Shown one piece after another: positions 36,090 to 44,891 of a DNA stretch of 64,000 nucleotides. A program made the translations under genes and the position numbers. Positions within the stretch are counted from its first letter, which is position 1; every line of letters starts with the position of its first letter. Under the pieces are notes generated by a model. The model saw only the letters and a list, made by a program, of their open reading frames with translations. It made no database searches and was not told the origin of the DNA. The stretch comes from Clostridia bacterium (GTDB taxonomy: Bacteria > Bacillota > Clostridia > Lachnospirales > Lachnospiraceae), in NCBI GenBank assembly GCA_910575245.1, contig CAJTEN010000001.1, positions 495,507 to 559,506 on the forward strand, written 5' to 3'.

Positions 36090-37010
36090 ATGGGTGGATT
36101 GATTGCGTTGGTAGTAGTTCTGATCCTGGCGGTGATGATCTTATTATCCTGTATCAAGATCGTACCGCAGGCAAATGCGTTTGTTGTGGAGCGGCTGGGC
36201 GCTTATCAGCAGACCTGGTCAGTAGGGCTTCATATCAAGGTGCCTTTTATCGACAGGGTGGCCAAGAGAGTTATCCTGAAAGAGCAGGTTGTGGATTTCG
36301 CGCCGCAGCCGGTAATCACGAAGGATAATGTAACCATGCGGATCGATACGGTCGTATTCTTCCAGATCACGGATCCGAAGCTCTTTGCTTATGGTGTGGA
36401 GAACCCGATCATGGCGATCGAGAACCTGACAGCTACGACGCTCCGTAATATCATCGGTGAGATGGAGCTGGATCAGACGCTGACATCCAGAGAGGTAATC
36501 AATACGAAGATGCGGGCATCCCTGGATATCGCTACAGACCCGTGGGGTATTAAGGTAAACCGTGTGGAACTTAAGAATATCATTCCTCCGGCGGCAATTC
36601 AGGATGCCATGGAGAAGCAGATGAAGGCAGAGCGTGAACGCCGGGAAGCGATCCTGCGTGCAGAAGGTGAGAAGAAGTCAACCGTCCTGGTTGCGGAAGG
36701 TAAGAAAGAATCCGCAATTCTGGAGGCCGAGGCGGAGAAGCAGTCTGCGATTCTGCGTGCAGAGGCAGAGAAAGAGAAGATGATCCGCGAGGCGGAAGGT
36801 GAGGCCGAGGCGATCCTGAAGGTACAGCAGGCAACTGCAGACGGTATCCGGATGATCCGTGAAGCCGGTGCAGACGAGTCGGTACTCAAGATTAAGAGCC
36901 TGGAGGCATTCGAGAAAGCGGCTGACGGGCAGGCAACCAAGATTATCATTCCTTCTGAGATTCAGGGGCTGGCAGGACTTTCATCGGCGATTAAAGAGGT
37001 ATGGAAATAA
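36090..37010 (+). CDS. SPFH/band 7 (stomatin-like) protein
   Basis: A 306-residue protein with an N-terminal membrane helix (~3-22), the band-7 domain (~25-185, VVERLGAYQQTWSVGLH, VDFAPQPVITKDNVTM), then a long Glu/Ala/Lys coiled coil with repeated EAEK and ILRAEAEK units. It closely matches the QmcA/stomatin type. It likely forms oligomeric membrane scaffolds with its NfeD partner upstream and may regulate membrane protease activity. Confidence 0.93.
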   Translation: MGGLIALVVVLILAVMILLSCIKIVPQANAFVVERLGAYQQTWSVGLHIKVPFIDRVAKRVILKEQVVDFAPQPVITKDNVTMRIDTVVFFQITDPKLFAYGVENPIMAIENLTATTLRNIIGEMELDQTLTSREVINTKMRASLDIATDPWGIKVNRVELKNIIPPAAIQDAMEKQMKAERERREAILRAEGEKKSTVLVAEGKKESAILEAEAEKQSAILRAEAEKEKMIREAEGEAEAILKVQQATADGIRMIREAGADESVLKIKSLEAFEKAADGQATKIIIPSEIQGLAGLSSAIKEVWK

Positions 37011-37130
37011 CGGCTGAGATTCTTGAACGGTTACAGAGACAGAAGCAGTTGATCAGAGCGGGGCGGTTCGGAGGAACCGTCCTGCGTTTCGTATACGGAC
37101 AGAAAGTATACATAAGAACGGGAGGCTATT

Positions 37131-38132
37131 ATGAATTTAACAGGACGGCATTTTTTAAAACTTCTGGATTTTACACCGGAAGAGATTACCTACATGCTGG
37201 ATGTGGCAGCGGATCTGAAGGATAAGAAGAAGATGGGGATACCGACGGATATCCATCGAGGCAAGAACGTGGCCCTGATCTTCGAGAAGACGAGCACGAG
37301 GACACGCTGTTCCTTCGAGGTGGCAGCTCATGATCTGGGTATGGGTACCACTTATCTGGATCCCTCCGGTTCCCAGATCGGCAAGAAGGAGAGTATTGCG
37401 GATACGGCCCGTGTTTTGGGGCGTATGTATGAAGGAATCGAATACCGCGGCTTCGGGCAGGAGATTGTGGAACAGCTGGCGTCCCATGCCGGTGTGCCGG
37501 TATGGAACGGACTGACCAACGAATTCCATCCCACACAGATGCTGGCAGACTTGCTGACCATTCGGGAGCACTTCGGGCATCTGAAAGGCATCAGGCTGAC
37601 TTATATGGGCGATGCCCGTTACAATATGGGCAATTCTCTGATGGTCGCATGTGCCAGAATGGGTATGCACTTTACCGCATGTACCACGAAAGCTTATTTT
37701 CCGGAGGCAGAGCTGGTGCGTACCTGTGAAGAGATCGCTGCGCAGACCGGCGGAAGCGTTACGCTGACTGAGGATGTGGCCCAGGGTGCGGGCGGCGCGG
37801 ATGTGATTTACACGGATGTGTGGGTTTCCATGGGAGAACCGGCTGAGGTATGGGAGAGCCGTCTTCGTGAGCTGATGCCATATCAGGTAAACCGTAAGGT
37901 GATGGATTATGCGGGAGAGAAAGCCGTCTTTATGCACTGTCTGCCGGCGTTCCATGATCTGAATACGGGAATCGGCAGAGAGATCCATGAGAAATACGGC
38001 ATCAGTGAGATGGAAGTGACGGATGAAGTATTCGAGTCGAAGCAGTCCATCGTCTTCGATGAGGCGGAGAACCGTATGCATACCATCAAAGCAGTGATGG
38101 CAGTAACGTTAGGAGAATACAAGTTATTATAA
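37131..38132 (+). CDS. argF: Ornithine carbamoyltransferase
   Basis: Makes citrulline from ornithine and carbamoyl phosphate, in arginine synthesis or reversed in breakdown. The 333-residue protein has the carbamoyl-phosphate loop [21 protein letters not shown], and ornithine-site SMGEP and [14 protein letters not shown] lies seven bases before the ATG. It overlaps birA by one base (TAATG). A carbamate kinase gene is ~18 kb away, so a catabolic role is possible but unproved. A palindrome-like GTATAC-N9-GTATAC occurs ~30 bases upstream. Confidence 0.97.
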   Translation: MNLTGRHFLKLLDFTPEEITYMLDVAADLKDKKKMGIPTDIHRGKNVALIFEKTSTRTRCSFEVAAHDLGMGTTYLDPSGSQIGKKESIADTARVLGRMYEGIEYRGFGQEIVEQLASHAGVPVWNGLTNEFHPTQMLADLLTIREHFGHLKGIRLTYMGDARYNMGNSLMVACARMGMHFTACTTKAYFPEAELVRTCEEIAAQTGGSVTLTEDVAQGAGGADVIYTDVWVSMGEPAEVWESRLRELMPYQVNRKVMDYAGEKAVFMHCLPAFHDLNTGIGREIHEKYGISEMEVTDEVFESKQSIVFDEAENRMHTIKAVMAVTLGEYKLL

Positions 38133-39139
38133 TGAAAACAGATAAATCAGATATATTGACATTGTTAAGAAACAGTGAAGACTATGTGTCAGGGCAGCAG
38201 CTGTGTGACCGCTTCGGTGTTACCAGAACTGCTGTCTGGAAAGTCATCAATCAGTTAAAAGAAGAAGGCTATCAGATAGAGTCGGTGACCGGCAAGGGAT
38301 ACCGTCTGACGGAAAGTCCCGCAGATGTGCTGTCGGCAAGTGAGATTGCCAGCAGACTGACTACCGGATGGGCCGGAAGGAACCTGTACTATCTGGACAC
38401 TACCGGATCGACTAATAACGATGCGAAACGGCTGGGAGAGACGGGGGAGCCCCACGGCACTGTCGTGGTGGCGGATGTCCAGACCGCCGGCAAAGGCCGA
38501 AGGGGCCGGAGCTGGCAGTCTCTGGCCGGCACGGCGCTTTCCTTTACGCTTCTCCTGCGGCCGGATTTCGCGCCGGATAAGGCGTCCATGATCACCCTGG
38601 TTATGGCGCTGAGCGTGGCGGAAGCGGTGGAAGAGACTGTCCCGGCGGCGGCAGGAATCAAGTGGCCTAATGATATCGTGGTGAATAAGAAGAAAATCTG
38701 CGGTATGCTGACAGAGATGACGATGACGCCGGAAATGGATGAGATACAGTATGTGGTGGTAGGTGCGGGCATCAATGTCAACAATGCAGGCATAGAAGAG
38801 TTCCAGGAGGAGGTGCGCCCGACAGCCACTTCCCTGCGGATAGAAACCGGACAGCTGGTTGGCAGGGCGAAGCTGCTAAACAGGATACTGATGCGGTTTG
38901 AAGAGAACTATGGGATTTTTCTGGAAACACTGGATCTGTCCAGACTGAAGGAGCAGTATCAGAAACATCTGGTCAACATGGGGGCGCAGGTCAGAGTACT
39001 GGATCCTGGTGGGGAATATACCGGAATATCGGAAGGGATCGATAATCGGGGAGAACTGATCGTAGTGAAGGAAAACGGAGAGAAAATACCGGTCTACGCA
39101 GGTGAGGTTTCTGTGCGCGGACTGTATGGGTATGTGTGA
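38132..39139 (+). CDS. birA: Bifunctional biotin ligase/biotin operon repressor
   Basis: Attaches biotin to carboxylases and represses biotin genes. The 335-residue protein has an N-terminal winged helix (~1-65, SGQQLCDRFGVTRTAVWKVI), the ligase domain (~90-270) with GSTNNDAKRL, GRRGRSWQS and KWPNDIVVN, and a C-terminal SH3-like domain (~285-333). The DNA-binding domain suggests class II repressor function. It is coupled to argF in front and to a small gene behind, each by single-base overlaps. Confidence 0.95.
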   Translation: MKTDKSDILTLLRNSEDYVSGQQLCDRFGVTRTAVWKVINQLKEEGYQIESVTGKGYRLTESPADVLSASEIASRLTTGWAGRNLYYLDTTGSTNNDAKRLGETGEPHGTVVVADVQTAGKGRRGRSWQSLAGTALSFTLLLRPDFAPDKASMITLVMALSVAEAVEETVPAAAGIKWPNDIVVNKKKICGMLTEMTMTPEMDEIQYVVVGAGINVNNAGIEEFQEEVRPTATSLRIETGQLVGRAKLLNRILMRFEENYGIFLETLDLSRLKEQYQKHLVNMGAQVRVLDPGGEYTGISEGIDNRGELIVVKENGEKIPVYAGEVSVRGLYGYV

Positions 39140-39486
39140 TGGAAGAAGATAAGAGAATCGTGCTCTGCGGAGCGAATGCCTATGAGCAGAAGTATTATTT
39201 CAATGAAAAATTTGCGCAGATTCCGGAGTCGGTCAAAGAAGAACTACAGGTGATCTGTGTTCTTTTTACGGAGGAAGTGGGCGGTATCTTTACGGTTGTC
39301 TTCGAGGAGGACGGCAGTATTGTACTGGAAACCAATGCAAAAGAGGATGATCTTTTGTATGACGAGATCGGGAGCGGCCTGCTGGTGGGGGAAGTGCGGC
39401 GGAACCGGCAGGAACTGCTGGAGTCGCTGCAGTTGTATTACAGGGTCTTTATCCTGCATGACAGGTCGGTGTTGGAAGAAGAGTAA
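39139..39486 (+). CDS. Small conserved hypothetical protein (possibly DUF6145)
   Basis: A 115-residue acidic, soluble protein with no signal peptide. It reads KRIVLCGANAYEQKYYFNE, then VLFTEEVGGIFTVVFEEDG and a C-terminal helix ending YYRVFILHD. I think it belongs to DUF6145, a small Lachnospiraceae family, but cannot check. ATG 39139 overlaps the birA stop by one base (TGATG), so translation is coupled. The gene order birA-this-dusB is consistent with a housekeeping operon. Its function is unknown. Confidence 0.75.
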   Translation: MEEDKRIVLCGANAYEQKYYFNEKFAQIPESVKEELQVICVLFTEEVGGIFTVVFEEDGSIVLETNAKEDDLLYDEIGSGLLVGEVRRNRQELLESLQLYYRVFILHDRSVLEEE

Positions 39487-39518
39487 GAAAATTACGATTG
39501 GAACGATTGGACATAAGA

Positions 39519-40490
39519 ATGAGTGATTTATTACACAAGCTGACGATAGGGAACGTCACTTTAGATAACAATATCATATTGGCACCGATGGCAGGCGTGA
39601 CAGACCTGCCTTTTCGTTTATTGTGCGGGGAACAGGGGGCCGGCTTATGCTGTATGGAGATGGTCAGTGCGAAGGCGATTCTGTACCGGAATAAAAATAC
39701 AGAAAGTCTGCTTCAGATTCATCCCCAGGAAGGGACAGCCTCCCTGCAGCTGTTTGGCTCTGACCCGAAGATCATCAGTGAGATGGCGAAACAAATTGAG
39801 GACAGGCCCTTCGCGATTCTGGATATCAATATGGGATGTCCGGTGCCGAAGGTGGTCAATAACGGGGAAGGATCGGCGCTGATGAAACAGCCGAAGTTGG
39901 CAGGAGAGATCGTTAAGGCTGTTGTGAAGGCTGTGGATAAGCCGGTGACCGTCAAGATACGGAAAGGCTTTGACGAGGCCCATGTCAATGCGGTGGAGAT
40001 TGCCCGGATCGCGGAAGATGCCGGCGCTGCGGCTGTAATGGTGCATGGCAGGACCAGGGAACAGTATTATGCAGGAGAAGCAGACTGGGACATCATAGCC
40101 AGGGTAAAAGAGAAACTGTCGGTCCCGGTGATCGGAAACGGGGATATTACAGACGGAAGAAGGGCAGAGGATATTATGAAGCAGACTGGCTGCGACGGTG
40201 TGATGATCGGACGCGCGGCGCGGGGAAATCCTTGGATTTTCAGGCAGATTGCAGCCTGGCTGCAGGATGGGACGGTATTGCCGAAGCCGGAGAAAGAGGA
40301 GATAAAAGCGACTGTTATGCGGCATGCGAAACTGCAGCTGGAATGCAAAGGGGAATATACCGGAATCCGGGAGATGCGCAAGCATGTCTCCTGGTATACT
40401 GCCGGGATGCCTGACTCTGCCAGACTGCGGCAGCAGATCAATATGGCGGAGAACTTTGAGGAACTGGAGAGGCTGGTGCGGGAGATGTGA
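39519..40490 (+). CDS. dusB: tRNA-dihydrouridine synthase
   Basis: An FMN enzyme reducing uridine to dihydrouridine in tRNA D-loops. The 323 residues have a TIM-barrel with LAPMAGVTDLPFR, NMGCPVPKV, the catalytic-Cys region (NMGCP), KIRKGFD, VMVHGRTREQYY and GNGDI, then GRAARGNPW. The C-terminal helical domain is ~245-323. ATG 39519 is the family-like start; the Shine-Dalgarno is weak, so translation may depend on upstream genes in the operon. Confidence 0.95.
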   Translation: MSDLLHKLTIGNVTLDNNIILAPMAGVTDLPFRLLCGEQGAGLCCMEMVSAKAILYRNKNTESLLQIHPQEGTASLQLFGSDPKIISEMAKQIEDRPFAILDINMGCPVPKVVNNGEGSALMKQPKLAGEIVKAVVKAVDKPVTVKIRKGFDEAHVNAVEIARIAEDAGAAAVMVHGRTREQYYAGEADWDIIARVKEKLSVPVIGNGDITDGRRAEDIMKQTGCDGVMIGRAARGNPWIFRQIAAWLQDGTVLPKPEKEEIKATVMRHAKLQLECKGEYTGIREMRKHVSWYTAGMPDSARLRQQINMAENFEELERLVREM

Positions 40491-40569
40491 AAATCTGTGT
40501 CTTCCCCGGGTCTAAACACGGCGCTGCGGAGGGTGTGAAAAATCCTGGATTATGGGCGGCGGAGGAATT

Positions 40570-41670
40570 ATGCCGCATGGACAGTCCGAAGCATGCATAT
40601 ACTGTGATATGGAAAAGGAGACGATTATATATTATTACCCGATGACGGAAGAGACAGCAAGAGAAGAAAACAGATATGCTGCCAAAAAGCACTGGTTTCA
40701 GGATGCGTCCCTGAGGACAGTGCCGATTGCCGGACAGGCACAGTTCAATGTTCTGGGGTGCGCGGTTCCGCCCTTTTACTATCGGCGCAGACCCTGGAAG
40801 GCACAGGCTCTTTCTGAGGCGATGGAGACAGTGCTTGGCGACGCACCCGGCATGACAGATACCTGCCTGCATCCTGAGACGGGAGCCTTGCTGACAGAAG
40901 AATACCGCCTGAAATGGATGCCCCGCGAGAGCACGGTCCGGCTGCTGGTTCGGCAGTTACTGGAGGAGCATGCCGGGAAGGCGCTTGCCCGGTGGGGCAG
41001 GGTGACTGTGCTTCTGGGACAGCCGGAAGACAGGGATAGGCAGATGGAGATGACATGGGAGCTGCTGCAGCCTTTTTTGCCCAGAATCAACCGGATGCTG
41101 ATCTATTATGAAAAACGGGGCCGGGCACGGGAGGAGGAAGGACAGTATGTGCTGCCGGATCAGGAAGCAGAAACGGCTGACACAGGATATCTGCAGGAAG
41201 GGGAAAGAAACATAAAGAGGAGAAAGCGCTATCACCTGTCCGGAGAAGGAAGCGGGGGAAGCAGGAAGCATGACGCAGAGGAACAGGAAGAAGAGGAACT
41301 GAAGGAGTATCTGGAAGATTATTATTATGAATACGGATTGGTGCCGCAGCTGGAACCCTATGTACAATCCCGCGCGGCGGGAGAAGAAGCGGCTTTGGCA
41401 CAACAGGCCGGAGGGGCAAGGACGGCGCGGCTTACATGCGGCAAAGAAAAGTGCGGCGGTATGATTCTGGATTACGGTGGACAGTTCCGTTATCCCAGGA
41501 TACTGCCGGAGGGAGGGATATATATCGATACCGTATCCGTCATGGAAAAGGAGCGGCAGCTTAGGCGCAAAGGTCTGTCGATTCCCTATTTGTCGCCGCT
41601 GAAATATCTTGACACTATGGTAAAAAATAGTTATGATGGATTAGTTATAAAGGGGGCGGGAATTCTCTAG
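40570..41670 (+). CDS. Conserved hypothetical protein between dusB and greA
   Basis: A 366-residue soluble protein I do not recognise. The N-terminal half has Tyr/Trp-rich sequence (CIYCDMEKETIIYYYPMTEE; PPFYYRRRPWKAQAL) and the segment WGRVTVLLGQPEDRDRQ. The middle is an acidic low-complexity stretch (EEQEEEELKEYLEDYYYEYG). The end (DYGGQFRYPRILPEGGIYIDTVS; PYLSPLKYLDTMVKNSYDG) reads like a conserved domain. ATG 40570 follows GGAGG by four bases; ATG 40552 is the alternative. The last 60 bases of the gene contain a strong promoter for greA. Confidence 0.75.
   Translation: MPHGQSEACIYCDMEKETIIYYYPMTEETAREENRYAAKKHWFQDASLRTVPIAGQAQFNVLGCAVPPFYYRRRPWKAQALSEAMETVLGDAPGMTDTCLHPETGALLTEEYRLKWMPRESTVRLLVRQLLEEHAGKALARWGRVTVLLGQPEDRDRQMEMTWELLQPFLPRINRMLIYYEKRGRAREEEGQYVLPDQEAETADTGYLQEGERNIKRRKRYHLSGEGSGGSRKHDAEEQEEEELKEYLEDYYYEYGLVPQLEPYVQSRAAGEEAALAQQAGGARTARLTCGKEKCGGMILDYGGQFRYPRILPEGGIYIDTVSVMEKERQLRRKGLSIPYLSPLKYLDTMVKNSYDGLVIKGAGIL
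41609..41637 (+). promoter_or_regulatory. Strong promoter inside the 3' end of the preceding gene, likely for greA
   Basis: A perfect TTGACA, a 17-base spacer and TATGAT. The predicted transcript starts near 41644 and gives a greA leader of about 265 bases. Confidence 0.7.
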
Positions 41671-41758
41671 GGCTGCGGACAGAAGTTTTTATCACAATTA
41701 CTTCTAAAGTCCATGTCACAGGGTGTTATGCCAGAAAGTTCCGGATTTGTCTCTGACA

Positions 41759-41784
41759 GATCATTCTTATGCAGGAGAATGATC
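41759..41784 (+). other. Hairpin in the greA leader
   Basis: GATCATTCT pairs perfectly with AGAATGATC around an eight-base loop, about 125 bases before the greA start. No U-tract follows. Confidence 0.45.
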
Positions 41785-41910
41785 GAAAGACAGATATTTT
41801 CACACGAATTTAAGTGTTTGCCAGGCAGACAAAGGGAAGTTGGTGCGGATTCTCCGTAAAAGAAAGAGAATAAAGTGAGTAACAATATGTAGAAAGGGAG
41901 TATTATTACC

Positions 41911-42393
41911 ATGCAGGAGAAAAAAAATATCTTAACTTATGAGGGTCTGAAAAAATATGAGGATGAGCTGCACAATCTGAAGGTGGTCAAACGTCAGGAA
42001 GTAGCGCAGAAGATCAAAGAAGCGAGAGAGCAGGGCGACTTATCCGAAAATGCCGAATATGATGCGGCGAAAGACGAACAGCGTGATATTGAAGCCAGAA
42101 TCGAGGAATTAGAGAAGATATTAAAGAATGCGGAAGTAGTCGTTGAAGACGAAGTGGATTTGGATAAGATCAATATCGGATGCCTGGTAAGGATCCTGGA
42201 TATGGAGTATAACGAGGAGCTGGAGTATAAGATCGTAGGTTCCACGGAGGCCAACAGCCTGAAAGGTAAGATCTCCAACGAATCCCCTGTGGGCAAAGCA
42301 TTGATTGGATGTAAGGTGGGCGACCTGGTAGAGGTTGAGACGCAGGTAGGGATTGTTCAGTATAAGGTATTGGAAATACAGAGGTCGAATTAA
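41911..42393 (+). CDS. greA: Transcription elongation factor GreA
   Basis: Rescues backtracked RNA polymerase by stimulating RNA cleavage. The 160 residues comprise an N-terminal antiparallel coiled coil (~1-80) with the conserved acidic tip region ([17 protein letters not shown]) and a C-terminal FKBP-like domain ending [15 protein letters not shown] and [16 protein letters not shown] lies eleven bases before the ATG. lysS follows 124 bases downstream, a common clostridial pairing. Confidence 0.97.
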   Translation: MQEKKNILTYEGLKKYEDELHNLKVVKRQEVAQKIKEAREQGDLSENAEYDAAKDEQRDIEARIEELEKILKNAEVVVEDEVDLDKINIGCLVRILDMEYNEELEYKIVGSTEANSLKGKISNESPVGKALIGCKVGDLVEVETQVGIVQYKVLEIQRSN

Positions 42394-42417
42394 CCGATAT
42401 AATTAAAACGACAGAGA

Positions 42418-42491
42418 GTAACAGTACAAACAGATTTTTCTATAAAAAGTATGGTGCAAATATCGATGCCCTTTCATATTTGAACTGTTAC
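42418..42491 (+). other. Three-stem structured leader before lysS
   Basis: GTAACAGT (42418-42425) pairs with ACTGTTAC (42484-42491), closing two inner hairpins: TTTTT/AAAAA near 42435-42449 and CAAATAT/ATATTTG at 42457-42482. It ends 26 bases before the lysS start. It has no T-box features (no AGGGTGGNACCGCG) and does not match the lysine riboswitch. It could regulate lysS or be a processing site. Confidence 0.4.
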
Positions 42492-42517
42492 CGGTTGAGA
42501 AAGGTTTAGGTAATAAC

Positions 42518-44836
42518 ATGGCAGAAGCACAGAATCAGGGAAACGGGCTTAAGGCACAGGACATGAACCAACTCTTGCAGGTAAGAAGAGATAAGCTGGC
42601 TGCGCTGCAGGAGAACGGCAAGGATCCTTTTCAGATCACCAAATATGACGTGACACATCACAGCCAGGAGATCAAAGATAACTTTGATGCCCTGGAAGGG
42701 AGTAAAGTGTCTATAGCAGGGCGTATCATGTCCAAACGTATCATGGGAAAGGCTTCTTTCTGCAACTTGCAGGACCTGCAGGGCAATATTCAGGTCTATG
42801 TGGCCAGGGACAGTATCGGCGAGGAGGCTTATGCTGATTTCAAGAAATACGATGTGGGCGATATCGCAGGTATCGAGGGTGAAGTATTCAGGACCAAAAC
42901 AGGTGAGATGTCAGTCCATGCCGCTAAAGTGACACTTCTGTCAAAAAGTCTTCAGATTCTGCCGGAGAAATACCACGGACTGGTAAATACAGACGTCCGC
43001 TACCGCCAGAGATATACGGACCTGATCATGAACGAGGATGTGAAGAAAACCTTCGTGGCACGCTCTAAGATCATCAGTTCTATCAGACGCTATCTGGACG
43101 GCCAGGGCTTCCTGGAGGTGGAGACGCCTATGCTGGTGTCCAATGCGGGCGGCGCGGCAGCAAGACCTTTCGAGACACATTATAATGCGCTGGACGAGGA
43201 TGTGAAGCTGCGCATTTCTCTGGAATTATATCTGAAAAGACTGATCGTAGGCGGGATGGAAAGAGTCTATGAGATCGGCCGTGTGTTCCGGAATGAAGGG
43301 CTGGACGCGAGACACAATCCAGAGTTCACCCTGATGGAGTTGTATCAGGCCTATACAGATTATTATGGCATGATGGAGCTGACAGAGAATATGTTCCGCC
43401 ATGTGGCACAGGAGGTATGCGGTACGACCACCATTCCCTACGGCGATGCGATGATCGACTTAGGGAAGCCTTTCGGGCGTATGACCATGGTGGAGGCTGT
43501 TAAGAAATATGCAGGCGTGGATTTCGATACCGTGAAAGACACCGCCGAGGCGAAGAAGCTGGCGGATGAGAGAGAGATCCATTATGAAGAGAGGCATAAG
43601 AAAGGCGATATCCTGAACCTGTTCTTCGAGGAGTTCGTGGAGGAACATCTGGTGCAGCCCACCTTTATCATGGATCACCCCATCGAGATCTCTCCGCTTA
43701 CGAAGAAGAAACCGGATAAGCCGGATTATGTGGAGCGTTTCGAACTTTTCATCACGGGACGTGAGATGTGTAATGCTTACTCCGAGTTAAACGACCCGAT
43801 CGACCAGAGAGAACGGTTCAAGGCGCAGGAAGAGGCGCTGGCAGCAGGGGATGAGGAAGCCAACAGCACGGATGAAGATTTCATGAACGCGCTGGAGATC
43901 GGCATGCCCCCGACAGGCGGAATCGGATACGGTATCGACAGACTGGTGATGCTCCTTACGAATTCGCCAGCAATCAGGGATGTTTTACTTTTTCCGACGA
44001 TGAAAACGCTTGGCGGAAAAGAGCAGGAGAATAAGACCTCTGATCAGGAAAAGAGCGAGAATAATGGCAAGGCTGGGCAGACTGAAAAGAGTGGAAATAA
44101 TGGCAAGGCCGGGCAGACTGAAAAGAGTGGGAGTAATGGTAAGGCCGGGCAGGATGAAAAGAGTGAGAATAACGTTAAGCAAGGGCAGACTGAGAAGAGC
44201 GGGGAGAATGCGCAGAATGCAGACGGCCAGAGACAGTACCAGGCAGTGAAGCAGAGCAGTATCACGAGAGAAAAGGCTTGGGAACTGTTGAAGCAATACA
44301 ATAAAGAGCCATTCCATCTTCAACATGCGCTGACGGTGGAAGGCGTAATGCGCTGGTATGCGAAGGAACTGGGGTATGCGGAGGAAGAAGAGTTCTGGGG
44401 CATTACCGGACTGCTTCATGATATCGACTTCGAACTTTATCCGGAGGAACACTGCCAGAAAGCGCCGGAACTGCTGCGTGCGGCAGGGGTAAGCGAAGAC
44501 ATGATCTACGCGGTCTGCTCTCACGGTTACGGAATCTGCAGTGAACTGGAACCGAGGCTTGAGATGGAGAAAGTGCTCTTTGCGGCCGATGAGCTGACCG
44601 GCCTGATCTGGTCCTGTGCGCTGATGCGCCCGTCCAAGAGTACGATGGATATGGAAGTGAAGAGCCTGAAGAAGAAGTTCAAAGACAAGAAGTTTGCGGC
44701 GGGGTGTTCCAGAGAGATTATTTCGCAGGGAGCGGAAAGGCTTGGATGGGAGCTGGACGAGTTGTTTGATAAGACGATTCTGGCGATGAGGAGCTGTGAG
44801 GCTGCTGTGGCTGAGGCGATGGAGAAGAATAAATAG
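42518..44836 (+). CDS. lysS: Lysyl-tRNA synthetase fused to a C-terminal HD domain
   Basis: Charges tRNA-Lys. The 772-residue protein has a class II LysRS in residues 1-~495: an OB-fold anticodon domain (~60-170), then the catalytic core with RYRQRYTDL (motif 1), FRNEGLDARHNPEFT (motif 2) and GIGYGIDRLVML (motif 3), ending LLFPTMK, where normal LysRS stops. A linker with four 12-residue repeats (~511-558) leads to an HD phosphohydrolase domain (~590-770) with HALTVEGVMRWYA, GLLHDIDFELYPEEHCQ and HGYG. The HD metal residues look intact. HD domains of this type are often separate genes, so the fusion is unusual. Its substrate is unknown. Confidence 0.92.
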   Translation: MAEAQNQGNGLKAQDMNQLLQVRRDKLAALQENGKDPFQITKYDVTHHSQEIKDNFDALEGSKVSIAGRIMSKRIMGKASFCNLQDLQGNIQVYVARDSIGEEAYADFKKYDVGDIAGIEGEVFRTKTGEMSVHAAKVTLLSKSLQILPEKYHGLVNTDVRYRQRYTDLIMNEDVKKTFVARSKIISSIRRYLDGQGFLEVETPMLVSNAGGAAARPFETHYNALDEDVKLRISLELYLKRLIVGGMERVYEIGRVFRNEGLDARHNPEFTLMELYQAYTDYYGMMELTENMFRHVAQEVCGTTTIPYGDAMIDLGKPFGRMTMVEAVKKYAGVDFDTVKDTAEAKKLADEREIHYEERHKKGDILNLFFEEFVEEHLVQPTFIMDHPIEISPLTKKKPDKPDYVERFELFITGREMCNAYSELNDPIDQRERFKAQEEALAAGDEEANSTDEDFMNALEIGMPPTGGIGYGIDRLVMLLTNSPAIRDVLLFPTMKTLGGKEQENKTSDQEKSENNGKAGQTEKSGNNGKAGQTEKSGSNGKAGQDEKSENNVKQGQTEKSGENAQNADGQRQYQAVKQSSITREKAWELLKQYNKEPFHLQHALTVEGVMRWYAKELGYAEEEEFWGITGLLHDIDFELYPEEHCQKAPELLRAAGVSEDMIYAVCSHGYGICSELEPRLEMEKVLFAADELTGLIWSCALMRPSKSTMDMEVKSLKKKFKDKKFAAGCSREIISQGAERLGWELDELFDKTILAMRSCEAAVAEAMEKNK
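44048..44191 (+). repeat. Four tandem 36-base repeats encoding the LysS linker
   Basis: Units start at 44048, 44084, 44120 and 44156; a partial fifth follows. Each encodes a 12-residue unit close to EKSGNNGKAGQT. They are imperfect copies and form the flexible hydrophilic bridge between the LysRS and HD domains. Length variation between strains is likely. Confidence 0.85.
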
Positions 44837-44848
44837 AGTAAATGTTGG

Positions 44849-44887
44849 AGCAGCCTCTTCGGTTAATGGAAAATCCGAAGGGCTGCT
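44849..44887. terminator. Bidirectional terminator between lysS and the converging gene
   Basis: AGCAGCC pairs with GGCTGCT and CTTCGG with CCGAAG, one mismatch between, followed by TTTC. It lies between convergent genes and could serve both. Confidence 0.75.
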
Positions 44888-44891
44888 TTCA

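Noticed and set aside
37001..37225. Small open frame across the start of argF
   Set aside because: Overlaps argF in another frame with no recognisable product or ribosome site.
44048..44191. CRISPR-like or other repeat array
   Set aside because: Units are contiguous without spacers, in frame, and inside lysS; they encode a linker.
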